Source: Scopulibacillus darangshiensis (GTDB lineage Bacteria; Bacillota; Bacilli; Bacillales; Sporolactobacillaceae). From it: DNA of 64,000 bases. Each line of letters opens with the position of its first letter. Position 1 is the stretch's first letter. Below are positions 7,962 through 16,780 of the stretch, piece after piece. The stretch spans positions 1 to 64,000 of the forward strand of contig NZ_SLXK01000020.1 in assembly GCF_004341035.1 (NCBI RefSeq). The letters are read 5' to 3'. A program made the translations under genes and the position numbers. Below the pieces are notes generated by a model. The model saw only the letters and a program-made list of their open reading frames with translations. It was not told the origin of the DNA and made no database searches.

Positions 7962-8822
7962 ATGGAGAATTTACAAGCGGGAACAGTTCAGACGCTAAAG
8001 GTTGATAGAGAAGTGCCATTTGGTTATTTTTTAACAAATGGCAGGGAAGACGTTCTGCTTCATAATAATGAAGTGGGGGAAGGATTTGACCCGGAACAGC
8101 CGCAAACTGTTTTTTTATACCAGGATCATCAAGGCAGGCTTTCGGCAACGATGACGATCCCGACCATACAAATAGGAACTTATGATTGGGTAGACGTTGT
8201 CGAGGTCAAGGGACGCTTCGGTGTGTTTGTAAATATCGGCATCAAAAAGGATGTTCTAGTTTCAAAAGACGACTTGCCTGAAATCCTGGAATTATGGCCA
8301 GAAGCAGGGGACCGTCTTTACTGTACGTTAAAAACGGATAAAAAAGGCCGTTTGTTTGGCGAACTCGCATCTGAAGGTGTTATTCGGGAGATCGCTGAAG
8401 TGGCAACGGAAGCTGACTTTAATAAAGATGTTACTGGCACTGCCTATCGATTATTAAAAGTCGGGACTTTTATTGTGACGGAAGAAAATTATCTTGGCTT
8501 TATCCATGAATCCCAGAGAAAACGGGAACCCCGCTTAGGAGAGAAGGTTGAAGGGCGAATTATCGATGTCAAAGAGGATGGCTCGGTCAACATTTCCCTA
8601 TTGGGCAGATCTCATGAAGCCATGGGTGATGATGCGAAGGCCATTTTTGCCTATCTAGAAAGCCGCGGCGGCGCCATGCCTTATTGGGACAAAAGCCAAC
8701 CGGAAGATATTAAAGCAAGATTTAACATGAGCAAGGCGGCATTTAAAAGAGCGCTAGGAAAGCTAATGAAAGAAGGCATGGTGTACCAGGAAGATGGATG
8801 GACTTATAAGAAAGGGGTCTGA
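7962..8822 (+). CDS. cvfB: S1-domain RNA-binding protein CvfB/YitL
   Basis: A 286-residue CvfB-type protein: N-terminal S1-like OB folds (from about residue 5, with YDWVDVVEVKGRFGVFVNIGIKKDVLVSKDDLP as the second), a third S1 copy (GEKVEGRIIDVKEDGSVNISL) and a C-terminal winged helix (ARFNMSKAAFKRALGKLMKEGMVYQEDGW). In Staphylococcus aureus, CvfB binds RNA and affects virulence genes; YitL is the B. subtilis counterpart. The ATG at 7962 has AGAGGAC upstream. The 5' leader holds a GAGACG/CGTCTC dyad. The TGA stop is supplied by a family A palindrome, so the protein ends KKGV. Confidence 0.9.
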   Translation: MENLQAGTVQTLKVDREVPFGYFLTNGREDVLLHNNEVGEGFDPEQPQTVFLYQDHQGRLSATMTIPTIQIGTYDWVDVVEVKGRFGVFVNIGIKKDVLVSKDDLPEILELWPEAGDRLYCTLKTDKKGRLFGELASEGVIREIAEVATEADFNKDVTGTAYRLLKVGTFIVTEENYLGFIHESQRKREPRLGEKVEGRIIDVKEDGSVNISLLGRSHEAMGDDAKAIFAYLESRGGAMPYWDKSQPEDIKARFNMSKAAFKRALGKLMKEGMVYQEDGWTYKKGV

Positions 8823-9394
8823 CCCCGAGGGGTCAGACCCCTTAAACAACTTTCAATATAAATGCGATAATAAGATTCCCTCGGTTCGGGGAAAAAGGAT
8901 AATGTTTTCTCAGTTGATAATAGAACATTTTCACTTTTTGAGGTGTTGTTAATAAAAGCGGAGTAGCTTGTCCAAAGAGGGTTTAACAACTGGTCCGGTA
9001 TCCCTGCATTTACTGGATTTAGATGAATGTACCTGCTGGCGGAAAGAAAATATTCAGGGGTATCAATGATCTTCCCACAGTAGCGACCTTGAAAGAGATG
9101 TCCATCAACCTCATGCCGTTTATTAAAATACATGGCGTACTTAGAATGGAGATAACGAATAATCTCGGATGGCGGATGATCAATAGTTTCGAGTAAAAGA
9201 TGGATATGGTTTGACATGAGGGAGTAAGCATGGAGTGTAAATGGATAGAGATGGTTTGTTTCCTCAATTAATTTGAAATACTTTTTTCGATCTTTGGAAT
9301 CATTATAAATGGGATATCGCCGGTTTCCGCGGCTTGTAATATGGTATATAGCGCCAGGAAACCAGACCCTACGCGGCCTTGGCACATTCATCAC
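8804..9394 (-). CDS. REP-associated tyrosine transposase (RAYT, Y1_Tnp)
   Basis: A 196-residue HUH-superfamily single-strand transposase of the IS200-like RAYT group. It has the typical opening RRVWFPGAIYHITSRGNRR, the metal-binding HUH motif in MSNHIHLLLE, and the tyrosine helix region ASRYIHLNPVNAG. RAYTs cut and join single-stranded DNA at REP hairpins and are usually single-copy, vertically kept genes. The ATG at 9394 has AAAGGTGTG upstream. The gene sits between two family A palindrome pairs (8812-8843 and 9458-9486), and its last codons ([13 protein letters not shown]) are read out of the downstream palindrome in a different frame from cvfB. It overlaps the 3' end of cvfB tail to tail. 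No terminal inverted repeats of an IS are seen. Confidence 0.88.
   Translation of the reverse strand: MMNVPRPRRVWFPGAIYHITSRGNRRYPIYNDSKDRKKYFKLIEETNHLYPFTLHAYSLMSNHIHLLLETIDHPPSEIIRYLHSKYAMYFNKRHEVDGHLFQGRYCGKIIDTPEYFLSASRYIHLNPVNAGIPDQLLNPLWTSYSAFINNTSKSENVLLSTEKTLSFFPEPRESYYRIYIESCLRGLTPRGQTPFL
8812..8843. repeat. Family A palindrome pair, copy 2
   Basis: GGGGTCTGACCCC (8814-8826), two bases, GGGGTCAGACCCC (8829-8841), flanked by AA and TT. It holds the stop codon of cvfB (8820-8822) and the last 13 codons of the RAYT gene on the other strand. Confidence 0.9.
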
Positions 9395-9457
9395 ACCTTT
9401 CTATTATTTCATAATTATTTCGCCTCTTTTTTTAAAATTCCTTCTTTTTTGGGGGGA

Positions 9458-9486
9458 GGGGTCTGACCCCTCGGGGTCAGACCCCC
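9458..9486. repeat. Family A palindrome pair, copy 3
   Basis: T-form first: GGGGTCTGACCCC (9458-9470), two bases, GGGGTCAGACCCC (9473-9485). It flanks the RAYT gene on its upstream side and supplies the TGA stop (9477-9479, minus strand) of the leftward glycoside hydrolase. Confidence 0.9.
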
Positions 9487-12400
9487 AAAAGTACTTCAGC
9501 ATCACGGTAGACCCTCAGCAACTTCCCCTCACCGTCTACAGCAAAAAGAAGCGACCGCTCTTTTTCTAAAAGAAATGAATACGTGATGTTTGTCTGCGAA
9601 TCTTTTATTTTTATAGATTGGTCGCAGCTATATTCCGATATAAAAACAAAGAGAGAGCCATTTGAATAGGATAACTTCCGTCCATACACACCGGGACTAT
9701 CCCCTTCAAGCCAATCGAAGTCGGATTCAATTCCGGCAGCTTCAATGGCATATTGGTAGACAGCTTTCATGACATCAATCCGGTCATTTAACTCTAATGG
9801 CAGCGACGACCAGATTATTTTGCCTTTGCCATGTGCGGCTTCGTGAAGATCACATGATGTGCCGCCAGCAGGGACTTCTTTTAGAAGCTGGGCAATGCGT
9901 CGTTCTCCGAAAGAAACGGGATACGATTCCCCGTCTATGGTGAGGATTTCTTCACGAAGAACATTCTCCATACACGTCTGACCGAAAAGCCCTTCGCACC
10001 GTGAAGTATGGTGCCAATAGGCATCTAATCCCACCGGACCTGTGAAAAGCAGGTGACAGCCCTTCACCTCAACAACATCCAGCAAATATTGAAAAGACTC
10101 AGTGTCAAAGTTATGTGCGCTCGGTACGATGATTAATTCCGGTGTTTCCTCATCTAAATCATTTAAGTGGTACTCGCTGACAGCCCGAAACGGCTGATTT
10201 AACTCATACCCAAGGACCCTTGTGAGCTTGGTTGTTGCATCAAAAGCCAGACGGCGATTGGAAAAATCATTTGAGTAAGGGAAAATAACCGCGATTTTCT
10301 CCAATTGACGATCCGTAAAAAGATCCTCGATGCCTTTGAAAAAGCGGCCAAAATCATAGGAAACTTCAGCCTCCGGTTTTTCGGTGCCATCAGCCCGAAC
10401 AGCCCCGATGTTGGATTCATTAATATTATTCATATAATAGTTTGTATTCCACAGCCATTGGACAGCGCCCGCTCCGCCAGTCGAAAAAGCGTAGGCATAT
10501 TTCCGTTCTAAAATATTTCTCAGTTCCGCTTCGGAACGCTTTGCTTTATTATTTGGATTTTCAACATACATGATGCCGGTTTCCTGAATAAGGTTCGGTT
10601 TGTCGCCTGTTTTGGCAAAGATGCCGTCCCACAATAGCTGATCCATATACCACCATGAATGGTTGGTTGTATAATCCACCGCTTTGCCATAAAAAAGTGG
10701 GGAAGGGCGCTGACCAACAAGGGCCTCATCTTGACCGACAGTGACGAGCTGGCTAGGGGCTCCGCGCTTGATTAAAGAGGAAAGTGTTTGAGCCCAATGG
10801 TTGTGCACCGCCATGGTATAAAGTGTATAATCGAGCCATTTAAGGCCTTTCTTTCCTGAGATCATATCTTGAATATCAAAGTTAACTTCCGACGATTGAG
10901 GCGGGACCGCTGCATTAAAATCAGGCAGTTCCTCAGGCGTCATATTCCACCTCTCCTGAAGAACCCGTACGCTTCCATGCCGTTTTTTCAGCCATTCAAT
11001 ATAGCTTTCTCTATCAAAACGATCGCCGAGTGTACGCGGTCCGCTGAATGTTTGGGCTGGATTAAAGAGGGACGGTTCATTGATCAAATCCCACTGCACA
11101 TTCGTAGTCTGCATGTGCCGGTTAACAATACTTAAAATAAACCGTTTTTGCGCTTCAATGCTGCGCGGATCCAAGTATGGGTTCTCGCCTTGCCACATTT
11201 CAGGTGTAAAGGAGAAGAACGTGAAAGTGACTTCCAAGTCATGTTTTTTGGCGCAAAGTATAAAGGCGTCGATGGCCCGAAGTATATCTTCTCGGAAATG
11301 GCCGTCAATAAACATCATGTGCTGCCAGGCTGTCCAAATCCCCGTGCGGATCAGATTGATTCCCGCCTTTTTCATTTGCTGAAAGTCCTTCTCCCATAAA
11401 TAAGGATTTGGCAGGAACAAATAATAGCGCGCAACATCCGATGTCATGTAAGTCATCCCGACAACCGGAAAGGGTCTGCCATTTTTGTAAAAGTAATCAC
11501 GCCCGCATGTGAGCGCTTCGCCTTCTGCCAGAAGCTTGCGATCGCTCCCCCAAAAACCTTGGTGCAAAATCCGCTTTTCTCCTGCCTCACTCCTCGCGGT
11601 ACAAGTGATCCGATAAAACCCAGGTGACACTGTAATTTCCGGAAGGTAGTTTTGAACAGCTAATTGATTACTGATATTTGCTGTCAAAGTTGTTTCCTCG
11701 AGGGGATTTCCATCCTTTTCAATCAAGAGATCAAAGCGCCATTGACACGGTTTCGTGTTAAACCTTTCAAACTGAATCAGAATGTCGGGTCTTTCACCCG
11801 GTTCATACGACGCATAATTGGTTTTTAAAACAATATCTGTCACACCTTGGGAGGCAAACATCGCCCACTTTTCAATGGCTTTTGCACCGCGTTCATGCCA
11901 AAAATGCCTATCCATGGTTTGGTTAAAAAACAGCCAGCGCCCGCCTTTAAAACGCCCATTGATATGTTCAATGGCAACTGCAGGAGCTGCCACTTCACGT
12001 CCGTCCTTTGAGCTGCCTTTTAAAAGGGGGTGAATCCGCGCATCCATTGGCCCCGAAGAACCCATTTCACTCGGCAACACGCTTGTTTTAGAGACATGCA
12101 AAATCAAATTAAAAGTATCAGTGACAGAAAACAGGGATTCATCCTCGGACAGCAGAGGCCAGTCCTGGCTAGCTGACAAATGGTCGATAGGTTCGGATGA
12201 AACAGGGAGTGCTTCATGAATATTTAAAGTTTGATGGTAGGCTGTTTGTTCGCGCTCCATGACCCATTCACCGTTTTCCTCGTAACATGGGATGCGAAAG
12301 GGTGCCCCGCCAGTGTGAATCCATGCGGATCCAGCAGCAAGGCATTTAACTATTTTAGTCCATGATTGCTTAGGAAAATAAGGACCTTGTAGATTGATGA

Positions 12401-12554
12401 AAACGTCCACATGGGTATGATCTAAAAGATAGTCCAGTCTATCCGCGTTTACGATGGTATACGATTCATGATCTTGAAAAAGGCTTAGAAAGGTATCCGT
12501 TGGTCTAGGGCCATTAAAAGGCATGCGTTCGTCATAAAAAATAACCGTGTTCAC
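9477..12554 (-). CDS. Large GH-A clan glycoside hydrolase, GH42/GH5-like
   Basis: A protein of about 1025 residues with no signal peptide, so probably cytoplasmic. Residues 1-130 look like a class I glutamine-amidotransferase or ThuA-like fold (GPRPTDTFLSLFQ, VFINLQGPYFP). A beta-sandwich-like part follows, then from about 350 a (beta/alpha)8 barrel (NPYLWEKDFQQMKKAGINLIR). The probable acid/base Glu is in WDLINEPS (about 493) and the probable nucleophile in NLIQETG (about 658), the spacing of clan GH-A retaining enzymes. The C-terminal third resembles the GH42 trimerisation domain. I start at the GTG at 12554, nine bases after GGGAGG. Next to GH38, GH125 and GH3 enzymes, it could be the beta-mannosidase or beta-galactosidase of the locus; that is inference. 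The stop comes from family A copy 3. Confidence 0.8.
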   Translation of the reverse strand: MNTVIFYDERMPFNGPRPTDTFLSLFQDHESYTIVNADRLDYLLDHTHVDVFINLQGPYFPKQSWTKIVKCLAAGSAWIHTGGAPFRIPCYEENGEWVMEREQTAYHQTLNIHEALPVSSEPIDHLSASQDWPLLSEDESLFSVTDTFNLILHVSKTSVLPSEMGSSGPMDARIHPLLKGSSKDGREVAAPAVAIEHINGRFKGGRWLFFNQTMDRHFWHERGAKAIEKWAMFASQGVTDIVLKTNYASYEPGERPDILIQFERFNTKPCQWRFDLLIEKDGNPLEETTLTANISNQLAVQNYLPEITVSPGFYRITCTARSEAGEKRILHQGFWGSDRKLLAEGEALTCGRDYFYKNGRPFPVVGMTYMTSDVARYYLFLPNPYLWEKDFQQMKKAGINLIRTGIWTAWQHMMFIDGHFREDILRAIDAFILCAKKHDLEVTFTFFSFTPEMWQGENPYLDPRSIEAQKRFILSIVNRHMQTTNVQWDLINEPSLFNPAQTFSGPRTLGDRFDRESYIEWLKKRHGSVRVLQERWNMTPEELPDFNAAVPPQSSEVNFDIQDMISGKKGLKWLDYTLYTMAVHNHWAQTLSSLIKRGAPSQLVTVGQDEALVGQRPSPLFYGKAVDYTTNHSWWYMDQLLWDGIFAKTGDKPNLIQETGIMYVENPNNKAKRSEAELRNILERKYAYAFSTGGAGAVQWLWNTNYYMNNINESNIGAVRADGTEKPEAEVSYDFGRFFKGIEDLFTDRQLEKIAVIFPYSNDFSNRRLAFDATTKLTRVLGYELNQPFRAVSEYHLNDLDEETPELIIVPSAHNFDTESFQYLLDVVEVKGCHLLFTGPVGLDAYWHHTSRCEGLFGQTCMENVLREEILTIDGESYPVSFGERRIAQLLKEVPAGGTSCDLHEAAHGKGKIIWSSLPLELNDRIDVMKAVYQYAIEAAGIESDFDWLEGDSPGVYGRKLSYSNGSLFVFISEYSCDQSIKIKDSQTNITYSFLLEKERSLLFAVDGEGKLLRVYRDAEVLLGV

Positions 12555-12578
12555 AATGGTCAACCTCCCTTATTTTTT

Positions 12579-12606
12579 GGGGTCAGACCCCTAGGGGTCT
12601 GACCCC
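12579..12606. repeat. Family A palindrome pair, copy 4 (A-form first)
   Basis: GGGGTCAGACCCC (12579-12591), two bases, GGGGTCTGACCCC (12594-12606). This is the only full pair with reversed order, and the only one in a 5' leader (of the leftward GH-A gene) rather than at a gene 3' end. Confidence 0.88.
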
Positions 12607-12662
12607 CTTTTTATTTTAAAAAGGGAATGTTGTTTGTACAATACTAGAGCAAAAATAACCAA

Positions 12663-12680
12663 TTGCAAAAATGACACATT
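12663..12680 (+). promoter_or_regulatory. Shared motif upstream of the yesL-araC pair
   Basis: TTGCAAAAATGACACATT matches 15 of 18 bases of a motif at 15695-15712 upstream of the sugar transporter operon. In both, TGACA could be a -35 element with a -10-like sequence about 17 bases on. It is a candidate operator for the AraC regulator encoded between them. Confidence 0.4.
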
Positions 12681-12751
12681 GGAAATGTGCATGATATGTA
12701 ATTTACTTATATTAAGAAGAGTGGGATAATTTCTAAAGGAGGGTGACAACA

Positions 12752-13375
12752 ATGATCAAGAACCGCATAGGTGAATTTGTCTTTGACTGGTCGAAAAGAA
12801 TCGCGCAAGGGATGGCACTTCACTTTTTATGGCTTGCTTTTACGCTTTGCGGACTAGTTGTTTTCGGCCTTTTTCCAGCGACAGCGGCGCTGTATGGCGT
12901 TATACGCAAACGCTTCATCTATAAAGAGGAGGTTCCTCTTTTTAAAACATTTTTTAATACCTACAAAACGAAATTTATCGAACTTAATCTTTTAATGTCC
13001 GTTTTTGCAATAATCGGTTTATTTTTATATGCCGATTTTATTATTTCATCACACTTTATCCAATCACCGATATTACACATTTTATTATTGGGTATAATCC
13101 TGGTTTATGGTCTCATGCTGATCTTCTTTTTTCCTGTATACAGCCATTTTAATCTAAGCAAATGGACATATTTGAAGCAATCACTCTTGCTGCCATTGGC
13201 ACGGCCGGGTGAATCCTTGCTTGCTATATTAGCAGTGGGTGTCCTTTGGACGTTTTCTTTATGGCTGCCGGTTTTATTTCTATTTATTGGAGCATCTCTA
13301 GTTGCTTATCCGCTTGCCTGGATTGCATTCAGAGCATTTGGAAAGCTTGAGGCTGCTAAAGGTACCGGTAATTGA
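12752..13375 (+). CDS. YesL/DUF624 family membrane protein
   Basis: A 207-residue integral membrane protein with about five helices and the family hallmark region LFPATAALYGVIRKRF, plus AYPLAWIAFRAF near the end. YesL-type proteins are regularly found next to membrane-bound AraC or YesMN regulators and LplABC-type sugar transporters in Bacillus and Paenibacillus. Their function is not settled; a helper role in sensing or transport is assumed. The ATG at 12752 has AAGGAGG nine bases upstream. Its stop overlaps the region just before the regulator, so the two are co-transcribed. Confidence 0.85.
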   Translation: MIKNRIGEFVFDWSKRIAQGMALHFLWLAFTLCGLVVFGLFPATAALYGVIRKRFIYKEEVPLFKTFFNTYKTKFIELNLLMSVFAIIGLFLYADFIISSHFIQSPILHILLLGIILVYGLMLIFFFPVYSHFNLSKWTYLKQSLLLPLARPGESLLAILAVGVLWTFSLWLPVLFLFIGASLVAYPLAWIAFRAFGKLEAAKGTGN

Positions 13376-13416
13376 AACCGCTGCCAAAAACTTTCGTCTT
13401 CTTAGGGGCTGACAAC

Positions 13417-15654
13417 ATGTTTACACTTTTATTTAAGTCCAAGGTATTCCAAAGGTACATGCTTTCATATTTGATTGTGTTCTTCATCCCCTTTATTATC
13501 ATGAGCGTGTATATTTACCACTCTTCAGTCGTTAGTCTAAAAAAGGAAATTGAGCAGTCGAATATAAATAAGCTGAGTCAAATCCGTGATGTGACAGATA
13601 ACCGGTTGAAAGAGATGAGGGGTATCGCGACGCGGATAGCGACCGACCCTAGCTTGACACCGTATATGGTTAGCCATACCTATACACAGATTGATGCGAT
13701 TGAAAAGCTTGGCATGTACAAAGCCAACAATGCCATGTTTGATCAAATTTTCCTTTATTATCACAACTCAAATAACATATATTCCGATAAAGGACTTTAT
13801 TCAATTAACGCGCTGTTGGGTAGGGTTTATCATACTGATGACAAGAAGCAGTTTATCAAGACCCTGAAAACACAGGATACTCCGCTCGTTCTTCCTGCCG
13901 AAAAGGTTAAGGTGAACGGCCTGCACCAAAGTCAAGTGATGACGTTTCTCTACCCTATTCCACCTAAGGACCCTTATAAGCATGGGGTGGTTATGTATTT
14001 TGTAAAAAAATCGGTTTATCAGGACTTGATTCAGCACACCCTTGGCGATTTTAAAAGCAACATTTATATCTTTAACAAAAATAAAGAATTAATTTCGTCT
14101 GCAAGCAATGAAGGAGGGCTTGACAAGAGCAGCCTGAAACGACTGGCAACGAGCAAAAAGGGCATTCATAATCTTACATTTAACAATGAAAAGTATTCAG
14201 TCGTCACGACCAAATCTGATTCTTCAGGATGGACCTTTGTGACAGCTATGCCAACAAAGCAATTCATGGGCAGTGTCATCCATTTTAAGATCTTTCTCTT
14301 TGCGATTCTCGCCTCTGTTGTGATGGCAGGTATGCTCCTTGCCTTGATCTTCGCCATTCGCCAATACAAGCCAATAGGCGGGCTGATTGATTATGTGCAA
14401 GCGAAAAATAAAGCGGGTAAATCTAAAGAAGAGCTATATCGGTTTCGTTCGGTTCATGAAACAATTGAGGGATTTATTAAAAATCATGATCAGCTGCAAG
14501 CGAGAGTTATTAGTCAGGAGCCATACGTTAGAAGCCAATGTTTGTTAAGGTTGATTAGGGGTGATTGGGAAGACATTGATGAGATCAAATCGGTTTGTGC
14601 CTCGATTGGTATATCCTTCCCTTATCAGCATTATTTTGTTGCATATATAACCTTTAATAAAGAAAAAATGGATGCCAAGCTAAAGGAGGCGATCCTTAAT
14701 ACATTTGAAGAAATGACCCTGCCTGATGGTATTGGGTATGGCATCGAATTGATTCATGACAATGCCCTTGCTGTTGTAATAAATGTCATGAAACAGGATA
14801 CACGTTCTATTAAAAAGGTTGCTCAAGCATTAGACTGGGAAGTCAATCAGGGAAATTATAATTATGCAGTCATCGGGGTCGGTACACCCTATTCTAAAAT
14901 CAACGACATCCACTCATCATTTATCGAAGCGTCAGGTGCTGTTGAGTATAAACTAATAGGCGGAAAGACGCTCATTTATTTCAATGATTTTTCAGCGAGT
15001 CAGGAAACCGGTGAATGGTATTCCAATGATATTCAAATCAAACTGGTTCAAAGTTTGAAAAAAGGGAATGAAAGCGTCGCTTCTGCTATGGTTACTGAAA
15101 TGTTTGACCTGATGAAAGACCGCCATATTCCAATCTATTTGTTAAAATGTTATTGCTTTGACATGATCAATCTTGTCCTCCATGCAGCTGCTGATATGCA
15201 TTATGAAGACCCAAAAGCTGTTAAGGATATTGTGAACTTTAATTCGGTGGAAGATTTGGAAGGGCAAATCAGAACATTTATCCACAACCTTTGCGAGGAA
15301 GTCAAAAGCAAAAAAGTTAAGGGCAGCTTGCTCTTGCACAATAAAATGATTCAGTATATTAATGATCATTTTAAGGAATATGAATTTAGCCTGGAAAGAA
15401 TGGCCGACCATTTTAATTTATCCGAGTCATACCTAAGCCGTTTTATTAAAGAACAAACCGGGGTGAATTTCACACGTTATTTATGGCAGCTGCGAATTGA
15501 TGAGGTGAAAAGACAGCTCTCCGAGACGGACGATTCGATTAAATTCATAGTGAACAAAGTCGGCTATGTCGACGTCCCAAATTTCACCCGAAAGTTTAAG
15601 AAAACGGAGGGCATAACGCCGGGACAATACCGCAAGATAGAAAAAGGGGTCTGA
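13417..15654 (+). CDS. Membrane-anchored AraC-family regulator, YesS/YtdP type
   Basis: About 745 residues. A first transmembrane helix lies near residues 10-32 (YMLSYLIVFFIPFIIMSVYI), then an extracellular Cache-like sensor region to about 265, a second helix at about 275-298 (FLFAILASVVMAGMLLALIF), a cytoplasmic linker, and a C-terminal double helix-turn-helix AraC domain (from about 645: SLERMADHFNLSESYLSRFIKEQTG ... VGYVDVPNFTRKFKKTEGITPGQYR). Such one-protein regulators sense extracellular sugar and activate a neighbouring sugar-use operon. The ATG at 13417 has AGGGG upstream; a TTG at 13372 would overlap yesL. The TGA stop lies in family A copy 5, so the protein ends IEKGV. It most likely controls the transporter and hydrolase operon downstream. 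Confidence 0.9.
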   Translation: MFTLLFKSKVFQRYMLSYLIVFFIPFIIMSVYIYHSSVVSLKKEIEQSNINKLSQIRDVTDNRLKEMRGIATRIATDPSLTPYMVSHTYTQIDAIEKLGMYKANNAMFDQIFLYYHNSNNIYSDKGLYSINALLGRVYHTDDKKQFIKTLKTQDTPLVLPAEKVKVNGLHQSQVMTFLYPIPPKDPYKHGVVMYFVKKSVYQDLIQHTLGDFKSNIYIFNKNKELISSASNEGGLDKSSLKRLATSKKGIHNLTFNNEKYSVVTTKSDSSGWTFVTAMPTKQFMGSVIHFKIFLFAILASVVMAGMLLALIFAIRQYKPIGGLIDYVQAKNKAGKSKEELYRFRSVHETIEGFIKNHDQLQARVISQEPYVRSQCLLRLIRGDWEDIDEIKSVCASIGISFPYQHYFVAYITFNKEKMDAKLKEAILNTFEEMTLPDGIGYGIELIHDNALAVVINVMKQDTRSIKKVAQALDWEVNQGNYNYAVIGVGTPYSKINDIHSSFIEASGAVEYKLIGGKTLIYFNDFSASQETGEWYSNDIQIKLVQSLKKGNESVASAMVTEMFDLMKDRHIPIYLLKCYCFDMINLVLHAAADMHYEDPKAVKDIVNFNSVEDLEGQIRTFIHNLCEEVKSKKVKGSLLLHNKMIQYINDHFKEYEFSLERMADHFNLSESYLSRFIKEQTGVNFTRYLWQLRIDEVKRQLSETDDSIKFIVNKVGYVDVPNFTRKFKKTEGITPGQYRKIEKGV

Positions 15655-15680
15655 CCCCTGGGGGTCAGACCCCTTTTTTT
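15646..15680. repeat. Family A palindrome pair, copy 5
   Basis: GGGGTCTGACCCC (15646-15658), two bases, GGGGTCAGACCCC (15661-15673), then seven T. It supplies the TGA stop (15652-15654) of the AraC regulator and acts as its terminator. Confidence 0.9.
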
Positions 15681-15694
15681 CTATGTCATTTTTG

Positions 15695-15712
15695 ATGCAA
15701 AACTGACATATT
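15695..15712 (+). promoter_or_regulatory. Shared motif upstream of the sugar ABC operon
   Basis: ATGCAAAACTGACATATT, the partner of the motif at 12663-12680, lies about 75 bases upstream of the permease ribosome site. Candidate AraC-regulator binding site or -35 region. Confidence 0.4.
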
Positions 15713-15787
15713 TACCTGCTTTGCTTACAGAGGATAAGATAAAAGAGAATTCAGAAAAGTACAGAGCAAAGGAGGGTCAAACGAACA

Positions 15788-16780
15788 ATGGCAACTGAAC
15801 CGGAGATGCGGCCGCACGTTGAAATGGAAATGGTGGCTGTCAATACAACAAAACCTTTAAAGAAGAAGAAAAAACCCCGGAATCTAAAGAGAAGGATTGT
15901 TCAGCATTGGGAATTGTATTTATTTATACTGCCCGCTGTCCTTTATTTCGTTATCTTTCATTACATTCCGATGTATGGCGTGCAAATCGCTTTCAAAGAT
16001 TTTATCCCATCGCTAGGCATATGGGGCAGCCCTTGGGTAGGATTTGAGCATTTCACTCGTTTTTTTGAATCTTATTATTTCTGGGACTTGATAAAAAATA
16101 CACTTGGCATTAGCTTATATTCGCTGGCCGTGGGCTTTCCGCTGCCGATCATTCTTGCACTATCTTTAAATGAAGCAAAGGATGGCTTTTTTAAAAGAAG
16201 TGTACAAACGGTCACTTATTCACCACACTTTATTTCGGTCGTCGTTATGGCGGGGATGGTTATCGCATTCCTCTCCCCGACAACCGGGCTTATCAATCAC
16301 ATTATCGGGCTTTTCGGCATTGATCCCATCCCATTTATGTCAGATCCAAAATGGTTTAAAACGGTCTATGTCTTCTCGGATGTGTGGCAGAATACCGGTT
16401 GGGGGACGATCATTTATCTTGCCGCTTTAGCTGGGGTTGACCCGCAGCTGCATGAGGCAGCGATCGTTGATGGCGCCTCGCGCTGGCAGCGGATATGGCA
16501 CATTAATATTCCAGCGCTTGTCCCGACCATGGTTATTTTGCTCATTTTGAACACAGGAAGCTTGCTTGCTGTAGGTTTTGAGAAAATTTTGCTGCTGCAA
16601 AACTCGCTCAATATGGAATCTTCTGATGTTATTGCGACCTTTGTCTACCGCAGCGGTATACTTGACGCACAATACAGTTTTGCTGCAGCAGTCGGTCTGT
16701 TCAATGCGGTGATCAATGCGATCTTGCTTATCGTTGTTAACCAAATCGCCAAAAAACGCGGTGGAGCAAGCTTGTGGTAA
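15788..16780 (+). CDS. Sugar ABC transporter permease, LplB/YteP type
   Basis: A 330-residue carbohydrate permease (CUT1 class) with a long basic cytoplasmic N-terminus (KPLKKKKKPRNLKRR) and six predicted helices. The family opening LYLFILPAVLYFVIFHYIPMYG and the EAA loop (EAAIVDGASRWQRIWHINIP) are clear. It should pair with the permease at 17036 and the lipoprotein at 17979 to import an oligosaccharide; the ATPase is not encoded here, as usual for LplABC/YtcPQ systems, which use a shared MsmX-type ATPase. The ATG at 15788 has AAAGGAGGG upstream. Family C repeats begin at the base after its stop codon. Confidence 0.9.
   Translation: MATEPEMRPHVEMEMVAVNTTKPLKKKKKPRNLKRRIVQHWELYLFILPAVLYFVIFHYIPMYGVQIAFKDFIPSLGIWGSPWVGFEHFTRFFESYYFWDLIKNTLGISLYSLAVGFPLPIILALSLNEAKDGFFKRSVQTVTYSPHFISVVVMAGMVIAFLSPTTGLINHIIGLFGIDPIPFMSDPKWFKTVYVFSDVWQNTGWGTIIYLAALAGVDPQLHEAAIVDGASRWQRIWHINIPALVPTMVILLILNTGSLLAVGFEKILLLQNSLNMESSDVIATFVYRSGILDAQYSFAAAVGLFNAVINAILLIVVNQIAKKRGGASLW

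Noticed and set aside
8804-9486. Complete IS200/IS605 insertion sequence
   Set aside because: The protein is of RAYT type, there is no TnpB partner and no IS-like subterminal hairpins beyond the dispersed palindromes.
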